DNA of 10,346 bases from Syntrophomonadaceae bacterium (GTDB lineage: Bacteria; Bacillota; Syntrophomonadia; Syntrophomonadales; Syntrophomonadaceae), in contig JAAYJY010000239.1 of the NCBI GenBank assembly GCA_012522705.1, positions 1-10,346 on the forward strand. The letters are read 5' to 3'. Positions 5,740 through 10,346 of this stretch are shown in pieces (position 1 is the first letter of the stretch; each line of letters begins with the position of its first letter). A program made the translations under genes and the position numbers. The notes beneath the pieces are model-generated. The model was not told the origin of the DNA and ran no database searches. It saw nothing but the letters and a program-made list of their open reading frames with translations.

Positions 5740-7572
5740 ATGATATATAAAAACACCCGGGAATGCGTACTGGACCTGGAAAAGCACGGTCACCTGGTCC
5801 GAATTCACGAAGAGACCGACCCCAATCTGGAAATGGCCGAAATACACCGCCGGGTATTCCAGGCGGGAGGGCCGGCCATCCTTTTCGAGCGGGTCAAAGG
5901 CAGCCCTTTCCCGGCGGTGTCCAACCTGTACGGCACCATGGAGCGGGCCCGTTTTATTTTCCGGGCTACCCTGGATAAAGTCATGCGCATCATGCATACC
6001 GCCGCCGAACTGGAAGCTGTGCGGCGGCACCCCTGGAGATATGCAGGCCTGACCCGGACCGGCTGGAAGGCCCTGCCCCGCAAGGTCAAGCAGGCGCCGG
6101 TTATGGAATCCCAAACCACCATCAGTCAACTGCCGCAGATCAAATGCTGGCCGGATGACGGCGGACCGTTTATCCTGCTCCCCCAAGTCTATTCCGAGTA
6201 CCCCCTGGAGCCGGGGATCATGCGCTCCAATCTGGGCATGTACCGGATCCAGATGGCGGGCAACGATTACGTTCAGGACCGTGAAATCGGCCTCCATTAT
6301 CAGATCAAGCGTGATATCGGAATTCATCACACCAATGCCATCGCTCGCAACCAACCGCTGCGGGTCAGCGTGTTTGTGGGCGGTCCCCCCAGCCATACCC
6401 TGGCCGCTATCATGCCCTTGCCGGAAATATTGCCGGAGGTGGCTTTTGCGGGTCTGCTGGCCGGACGGCGTTTCCGCTATTGCTATGACCAGGGCTTCGC
6501 CATCGCGACTGACGCTGATTTTTGCATCACCGGCACGGTTGCCCCCGGCCAAACCAAAACCGAAGGGCCCTTTGGCGACCACTATGGCTACTATGCCCAG
6601 CGCCACCCCTTCCCTTTTATGAACGTAGAACGAGTCTATCATCGTAAAGACGCGATCTGGCCATTTACGGTGGTGGGCCGGCCCCCGCAGGAGGATACTA
6701 TTTTCGGGAACCTCATCCACGAGATAACCGGACCGGTCACCCCCATGTCCATTCCCGGCGTGGCCAGCCTGCACGCCGTTGATGCCGCCGCCGTCCATCC
6801 CCTGCTGCTGGCCATCGGACGGGAACGTTACATCCCTTATGCCCCCCGGGAGCCCCTGGAGATACTGACCGTGGCCAATGCCATCCTGGGCTTCGGCCAG
6901 GCTTCGCTGGCCAAATACTTGTTCATCTGTGCCTACGAAGACGAACCCCGCCTGGACATCAGTGATGTCCCCGCCTATTTCCGTCATGTGCTGGAACGGG
7001 TAGACTGGCAGCGGGATCTGCATTTTCAGACCTGCAGCACCATGGACACCTTGGATTACACCGGCAGCGGATTCAACCAGGGTTCCAAACTGGTCATCGC
7101 CGCCGCCGGTCCAACCCGGCGCCGACTGGCTACCAGCCTCCACGACCGCTTACATCTGCCGGAGGGATTCAGGCAGCCAACCCTGCCTTTGCCCGGGATA
7201 ATAGCCGTCAACGGGCCCCGGGTCACCGATGCCCGGCAAGGCGAAACCGATGCCGCCCGGCTGGAACAGTATTTGACCGATGCCGGGGTCCCCGATGATA
7301 TCGCTCTCCTGGTGCTGGTGGACGACAGTGAGTTTGTGGCCCGTCATCTCGATAATTTCCTGTGGGCCACCTTCACCCGTTCCAATCCGGCCAACGATGT
7401 ATACGGGGTGGGCAGTTTCACCGATCATAAGCATTGGGGCTGCCGCGGTCCCCTGATCATTGATGCCCGGTTGAAGCCCCATCATGCCGCGCCCCTGATC
7501 GAGGATCCGGCGGTCACCCGACAGGTCGATCGACTGGGAGCACCCGGAGGAAGCCTGCACGGAATCATTTAG
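5740..7572 (+). CDS. UbiD-family prenylated-FMN-dependent decarboxylase
   Basis: A 610-residue cytoplasmic (de)carboxylase of the UbiD family, which removes CO2 from (often aromatic or unsaturated) acids with prenylated FMN and a divalent metal. N164 and R169 in NLGMYR match the cofactor-site Asn and Arg of fungal Fdc1. H186 and E229 are candidate metal ligands. EGPFGDHYGYY carries the catalytic acids E275 and D280, with Asp in the second place as in E. coli UbiD. It is longer than the roughly 490-residue UbiD, with an extra C-terminal part after about residue 475. That length recalls the long clostridial and Bacteroides members. AAGGAG (5723-5728) lies 11 bases before the ATG. No UbiX prenyltransferase is in the window, so the cofactor must come from elsewhere. 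Substrate unknown. Confidence 0.93.
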   Translation: MIYKNTRECVLDLEKHGHLVRIHEETDPNLEMAEIHRRVFQAGGPAILFERVKGSPFPAVSNLYGTMERARFIFRATLDKVMRIMHTAAELEAVRRHPWRYAGLTRTGWKALPRKVKQAPVMESQTTISQLPQIKCWPDDGGPFILLPQVYSEYPLEPGIMRSNLGMYRIQMAGNDYVQDREIGLHYQIKRDIGIHHTNAIARNQPLRVSVFVGGPPSHTLAAIMPLPEILPEVAFAGLLAGRRFRYCYDQGFAIATDADFCITGTVAPGQTKTEGPFGDHYGYYAQRHPFPFMNVERVYHRKDAIWPFTVVGRPPQEDTIFGNLIHEITGPVTPMSIPGVASLHAVDAAAVHPLLLAIGRERYIPYAPREPLEILTVANAILGFGQASLAKYLFICAYEDEPRLDISDVPAYFRHVLERVDWQRDLHFQTCSTMDTLDYTGSGFNQGSKLVIAAAGPTRRRLATSLHDRLHLPEGFRQPTLPLPGIIAVNGPRVTDARQGETDAARLEQYLTDAGVPDDIALLVLVDDSEFVARHLDNFLWATFTRSNPANDVYGVGSFTDHKHWGCRGPLIIDARLKPHHAAPLIEDPAVTRQVDRLGAPGGSLHGII

Positions 7573-7580
7573 ATGAGGAA

Positions 7581-7600
7581 CGGACGGCTCGCTCCGTCCG
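7581..7600 (+). terminator. Hairpin after the UbiD gene, weak terminator candidate
   Basis: CGGACGG (7581-7587) and CCGTCCG (7594-7600) form a perfect 7-bp GC-rich stem with a 6-base loop, eight bases after the UbiD stop. No run of T follows, so termination would not be of the classic kind. Its position makes a role at the transcript end reasonable. Confidence 0.4.
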
Positions 7601-7625
7601 AGTCCACTGAAAAAGTGTCTTAATA

Positions 7626-7725
7626 TGTCATGCTGAGCGTTAGCGAAGCATCTTACACCTGTATAAACCAATAATAAGGCGTTTTTGATGAGATCCTTCG
7701 TCGCCTTTGGCTCCTCTGGATGACA
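7626..7725. repeat. Degenerate inverted-repeat element (TGTCAT...ATGACA, MITE-like)
   Basis: The left end TGTCATGCTGAGCG (from 7626, continuing to GAAGCATCT at 7653) and the right end AGATCCTTCG...GGATGACA (7691-7725) are imperfect reverse complements. The terminal six bases match perfectly, and the right arm is about seven bases longer. I recall this palindrome family, with ends like TGTCATTCTGAGCG, as a widespread intergenic repeat in unrelated bacteria (memory, unchecked). Translated on the minus strand it gives the familiar spurious peptide with CHPEEPKATKDL. It separates the convergent UbiD and hydrolase genes. No transposase is present. Confidence 0.7.
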
Positions 7726-7807
7726 AAACAGGTACTTTATCAGTAGTCTCGGATCGTCCCCTTTCCCATCCATAGAAACCTATGTACTAGCTAAATGCCG
7801 GCCGTGT

Positions 7808-8728
7808 CTAATCATTGAGAAAAGCGTTGATTACCTCATAAGCTTCCACTACCGGGCGGGCAAACTTGGGATAAGCAATGAATCCATGGGCAGCATCAGG
7901 GATGCGGTGAACTCTGACCCGGTTGCCGGCTTGGCGCAAGGCCTCCCCATAAGCCTCGCCCTCGTCGCGCAGCGGATCAAACTCGGCGGTAATGACCAGG
8001 GTCTCCGGCTGGCCTGACAGGTCCGAGGCCATCAGCGGCGAAATATAAGGATCCTTCCGTTTCTCCAGGTTGGGCTCATACAAGGTCATGTAGTCTTCTA
8101 TATTCTCCGCCGTCAGTCCGTATTCCCGCCCATAGGCCCGGATGGATGCAAACGGCGAATCCTCCGAGCGGTCCCAGTGGGTGGAAGGATAGAGCAAAAC
8201 CTGCCGGGCCGGGACCTCCCGCCCCCGGTCCCTGAACATCTGGGAAACTACCGCGGCTAGATTCCCGCCGGCCGAATCCCCGATCAAAGTGATTTCGGAG
8301 GTATCATCCACGTCAAGCCAGTCGGGATGGTCAAACATGGCGGCGGCCGCCAGGTAGCAATCTTCCAGCCCAGCCGGAAAAGGATGCTCCGGAGCCAGCC
8401 GGTAATCCACTGAATAAACCGCCCGCCCCGTCATCTCCGCCATATTCAGACAGGTGATCGTATAGGTCCCAATATCGCCGATCACCCATCCCCCGCCATG
8501 GAAAAAGATCAAGGCCCCGGGCTTGCGATCCCCCTTCGGCAAAAAAATCCGCGCGGGAATATCACGCGCATCATCCGGCGAATTGATATGACAATCCATG
8601 ACCCGATAGGGAATCTTTTTATCCGGAAACACCACCTGCTGCAATCTCCGCACCAACTGGTAATCCTTCTTGATGTCAATTTTCAAATAGGAAGGGATCT
8701 TCAGCAGAAGCCTCAGTATCCTGTTCAC
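7808..8728 (-). CDS. Alpha/beta hydrolase, HSL-type esterase/lipase
   Basis: A 306-residue carboxylesterase-like enzyme. The oxyanion-hole motif HGGG is at 77-80. The nucleophile S152 lies in GDSAGG, and the likely acid D251 (EFDPLRDEG) and base H281 (AAHGF) complete the triad. This set defines the hormone-sensitive-lipase family, which hydrolyses short or medium acyl esters. The N-terminus is mildly hydrophobic and basic but not a clear signal peptide. The GTG start at 8728 is the first start after an in-frame stop, and its ribosome binding site is poor. It is transcribed on the same strand as the acyltransferase/DUF6320-like pair but separated from it by the UbiD gene. An ester-cleaving partner of the acyltransferase is a reasonable but unproved role. 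Confidence 0.92.
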   Translation of the reverse strand: MNRILRLLLKIPSYLKIDIKKDYQLVRRLQQVVFPDKKIPYRVMDCHINSPDDARDIPARIFLPKGDRKPGALIFFHGGGWVIGDIGTYTITCLNMAEMTGRAVYSVDYRLAPEHPFPAGLEDCYLAAAAMFDHPDWLDVDDTSEITLIGDSAGGNLAAVVSQMFRDRGREVPARQVLLYPSTHWDRSEDSPFASIRAYGREYGLTAENIEDYMTLYEPNLEKRKDPYISPLMASDLSGQPETLVITAEFDPLRDEGEAYGEALRQAGNRVRVHRIPDAAHGFIAYPKFARPVVEAYEVINAFLND

Positions 8729-8892
8729 AGATCAAGTCACCCATCCTGCGCCGGAGCCTCACAGTCCTGGCCGGCAAAATTAGTGTTACGGCTGTCTTTA
8801 AGGTATCATAGATTGTGCCTTTAGGAAATGCGCCCTATTCGGCGCCCTGGCGAGCCAATTGCCATCCATAAAATGCAACAGGAGGGTCCATT

Positions 8893-9081
8893 ATGAAAGC
8901 AAGCGTTGACAGAGACATTTGTATTGGCTGCGGACTTTGTGAGATAACCTGCCCCGAGGTGTTTGAATTAGATGATGAAATGATATCAACGGTTATCGTT
9001 GATGAGATACCTGAGGACTTGGAAGAATGCGCTCAAGAGGCGGAAGAGGAATGTCCCGTAACTGCAATCACCGTCGGTTAA
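8893..9081 (+). CDS. Single-cluster [4Fe-4S] ferredoxin
   Basis: A 62-residue, very acidic cytoplasmic electron carrier. C10, C13, C16 (CxxCxxC) and C54 (followed by Pro) form the ligand set for one cubane cluster. C20 and C46 match the two extra cysteines that form a disulfide in Thermotoga- and Desulfovibrio-type single-cluster ferredoxins. Length agrees with that group. AGGAGG (8880-8885) lies 7 bases before the ATG, the strongest ribosome binding site in the window. It precedes feoA by 186 bases and appears to have its own unit, since a promoter-like region lies between them. Redox partner not determinable. Confidence 0.95.
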   Translation: MKASVDRDICIGCGLCEITCPEVFELDDEMISTVIVDEIPEDLEECAQEAEEECPVTAITVG

Positions 9082-9178
9082 GGATAGCCTCCCCTCTCTC
9101 TGAATCTCCTTTTTCCAATTTAATTGGGCCAGTTCGGTCAATGTTTTAAAAAAACGGATCCAATGAACATAAAACCTG

Positions 9179-9208
9179 TTGACAATCAAATGCGATTAGC
9201 ATTAATCT
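9179..9208 (+). promoter_or_regulatory. Candidate feo promoter
   Basis: A perfect -35 TTGACA (9179-9184) is followed after 17-18 bases by TTAATC/TAATCT (9202-9208), a weak -10. An inverted repeat GATTA-GCAT-TAATC (9194-9207) covers the -10 and could be a metalloregulator site. The promoter would drive feoA and feoB, with a leader of roughly 50 bases. Confidence 0.5.
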
Positions 9209-9211
9209 CAC

Positions 9212-9229
9212 AGTTAGCAAAGACTAACT
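9212..9229 (+). promoter_or_regulatory. Candidate iron-regulator operator before feoA
   Basis: AGTTAG (9212-9217) and CTAACT (9224-9229) are perfect complements with a 6-base spacer, giving an 18-base site at the expected transcription start. The TTAG...CTAA arms resemble DtxR/IdeR-type operators more than a Fur box. Binding here would block feo transcription when iron is plentiful, the usual logic for these genes. Confidence 0.45.
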
Positions 9230-9267
9230 AGCCGTAAAAAGAGATAATGCTAAGGAGATGCCATCCC

Positions 9268-9498
9268 ATGTTGCTGAATCAGCTTTCCAAGGGAAAACCT
9301 GCCGTAATCACTAAAGTCGGGGGCAACGGCGCATTGCGGGGCCGGCTTCTGGATATGGGCCTCATACCCAAAACAAAGGTGACGATTCGCCATATCGCTC
9401 CATTAGGGGATCCCATAGAAATACGCCTTAGAGGTTATACCCTTACCCTCCGCAGAGAAGACGCGGAAAAAATAGAAGTTGAACCGGTGGAGGCCTAA
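9268..9498 (+). CDS. feoA: Ferrous iron transport accessory protein FeoA
   Basis: A 76-residue SH3-like cytoplasmic protein that works with the FeoB iron transporter. It has the family pattern with LRGRLLDMGLIPKTKV in the middle and a C-terminal strand ending in EDAEKIEVE, and its size is normal for FeoA. AAGGAG (9252-9257) lies 10 bases before ATG 9268. An in-frame ATG at 9247 lies upstream of that site and is rejected. The stop is four bases before feoB, so the two are one operon. The gene is probably controlled by iron through the inverted repeats upstream. Confidence 0.94.
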   Translation: MLLNQLSKGKPAVITKVGGNGALRGRLLDMGLIPKTKVTIRHIAPLGDPIEIRLRGYTLTLRREDAEKIEVEPVEA

Positions 9499-9502
9499 AG
9501 AT

Positions 9503-10346
9503 ATGTTGTTTGCATTGGTGGGAAACCAGAATAGCGGCAAAACGACCCTGTTTAACCAACTGACCGGTTCCAATCAGCGCGTCGGCAATTTCCCGGGGGT
9601 TACCGTGGACCAGAAGTTCGGGGAAATACGTATTGCCAAAAATTGCACTGTGGTCGATTTGCCCGGTATTTATTCACTTCGCACTTATTCCAGTGAAGAA
9701 CTCATCACCCGCGATTTCATTTTGAACAATAAGCCGGATGGCATTATCAACGTTGTGGATGCAACCAATATAGAGCGTAATCTTTATCTAACCCTGCAAT
9801 TGATTGAAATGCAGATACCAATGGTATTGGCCCTTAACATGATGGATGAGGTACGAGATAACGGCGGCACCAACGATATTGACGAGATGTCCCGAGAACT
9901 TGGGATATCGGTAGTACCGATCAGCGCCGTAAAGAATGAAGGCATCGATGAACTGATCAATAGGATGATCAGCGATGCCAGGAACAAGCGCTACCCCCAG
10001 CGAACCGATTTTTGCTCACCCGGTCCGGTGCATCGGTGCATACACGCGATCTCTCATATAATCGAGGATCATGCGGAAAGACTGGGGGTACCCCCCAGGT
10101 TTGCGGCCACCAAAATCATTGAGGGCGATGACTACATCATTTCCCAGCTGGAACTGAGCCAAAATGAATTGGAACTGATAGAGCACAGTATTGTGGAGAT
10201 GGAAACCGAGCATGGGATGGACCGGGATGCAGCCCTGGCCGATATGCGCTACAGCTTTATCGAGAATCTGTGCGCCACCACGGTGGTCCGCCCTGGAGAA
10301 AGCCGCGAATACCGGAGAAGTGTCAAAATCGATTCCATCCTCACCA
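9503..10346 (+). CDS. feoB: Ferrous iron transporter FeoB, N-terminal part (cut by window end)
   Basis: Fe(II) transporter of the inner membrane with an N-terminal G-protein domain. The 281 codons seen cover the G domain and the following helical (GDI-like) region; the membrane part lies outside the window. The G motifs are G1 GNQNSGKTT (7-15), G2 around Thr34 in PGVTVDQ, G3 DLPG (52-55), G4 NMMD (112-115, the FeoB form of NKxD) and G5 SA (141-142). GGAGG (9489-9493), inside the end of feoA, lies 9 bases before the ATG. No stop occurs before the window end, so the gene looks intact as far as visible. Confidence 0.95.
   Translation, partial: MLFALVGNQNSGKTTLFNQLTGSNQRVGNFPGVTVDQKFGEIRIAKNCTVVDLPGIYSLRTYSSEELITRDFILNNKPDGIINVVDATNIERNLYLTLQLIEMQIPMVLALNMMDEVRDNGGTNDIDEMSRELGISVVPISAVKNEGIDELINRMISDARNKRYPQRTDFCSPGPVHRCIHAISHIIEDHAERLGVPPRFAATKIIEGDDYIISQLELSQNELELIEHSIVEMETEHGMDRDAALADMRYSFIENLCATTVVRPGESREYRRSVKIDSILT

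Noticed and set aside
5716..7143. 475-codon minus-strand open frame
   Set aside because: Fully antisense to the UbiD gene, whose motifs and ribosome binding site are clear; a by-product of GC-rich codon use.
7150..7773. 207-codon minus-strand open frame
   Set aside because: Part lies antisense to UbiD and the rest is the translated inverted-repeat element (CHPEEPKATKDL type peptide).
9115..9127. CCAATT-T-AATTGG as a ferredoxin terminator
   Set aside because: Short AT-rich stem with a one-base centre and no T-run after it; too weak to call.
1..10346. CRISPR array, T-box, intact insertion sequence or phage module
   Set aside because: No regularly spaced repeats, no T-box core, no transposase, integrase or phage structural gene seen in any frame.

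Overview
The window looks like chromosomal DNA of an anaerobic, moderately GC-rich Gram-positive bacterium, most likely a clostridial Firmicute. This is an inference. It rests on a tRNA cluster with encoded CCA ends (His, Gln, Lys), strong AGGAG-type ribosome binding sites, a single-cluster ferredoxin with a feoA-feoB iron-uptake pair, and an acyltransferase/DUF6320/esterase gene set that I recall from clostridia. I cannot name a genus.

Layout. Bases 1-324 hold the end of a tRNA-His gene, complete tRNA-Gln and tRNA-Lys genes, and a rho-independent terminator. A degenerate copy of the 3' half of tRNA-Lys follows at 421-458. Next comes a monofunctional haem catalase (587-2302). Beyond it lies a perfect 16-bp palindrome that shares 20 exact bases with the tRNA terminator. 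The minus strand then carries a small HAD-family phosphatase-like gene (2573-3043), bracketed by two copies of a GC-hairpin repeat.

Bases 3351-5446 on the minus strand are a translationally coupled pair: a condensation-fold acyltransferase, then a membrane protein with an N-terminal zinc ribbon (DUF6320-like). A UbiD-family decarboxylase (5740-7572) is transcribed divergently from them. After a degenerate inverted-repeat element (7626-7725), a minus-strand HSL-type alpha/beta hydrolase follows (7808-8728). The hydrolase, acyltransferase and membrane protein look like one functional set separated by the UbiD gene.

The right end (8893-10346, plus strand) holds a ferredoxin, an iron-regulator-like promoter region, feoA, and the first 281 codons of feoB, which runs off the window.

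How the genes work together: catalase handles peroxide; FeoA/FeoB import Fe(II) and the ferredoxin carries electrons. The acyltransferase, membrane protein and esterase probably make or remodel an ester or amide metabolite or lipid, possibly with the UbiD enzyme acting on a carboxylated substrate; that link is inference only. Most genes belong to known families. The least explained parts are the duplicated tRNA/terminator pieces around catalase, the repeats between genes, and the UbiD/acyltransferase/esterase neighbourhood. No CRISPR array, phage gene, intact insertion sequence or recognisable riboswitch was seen.
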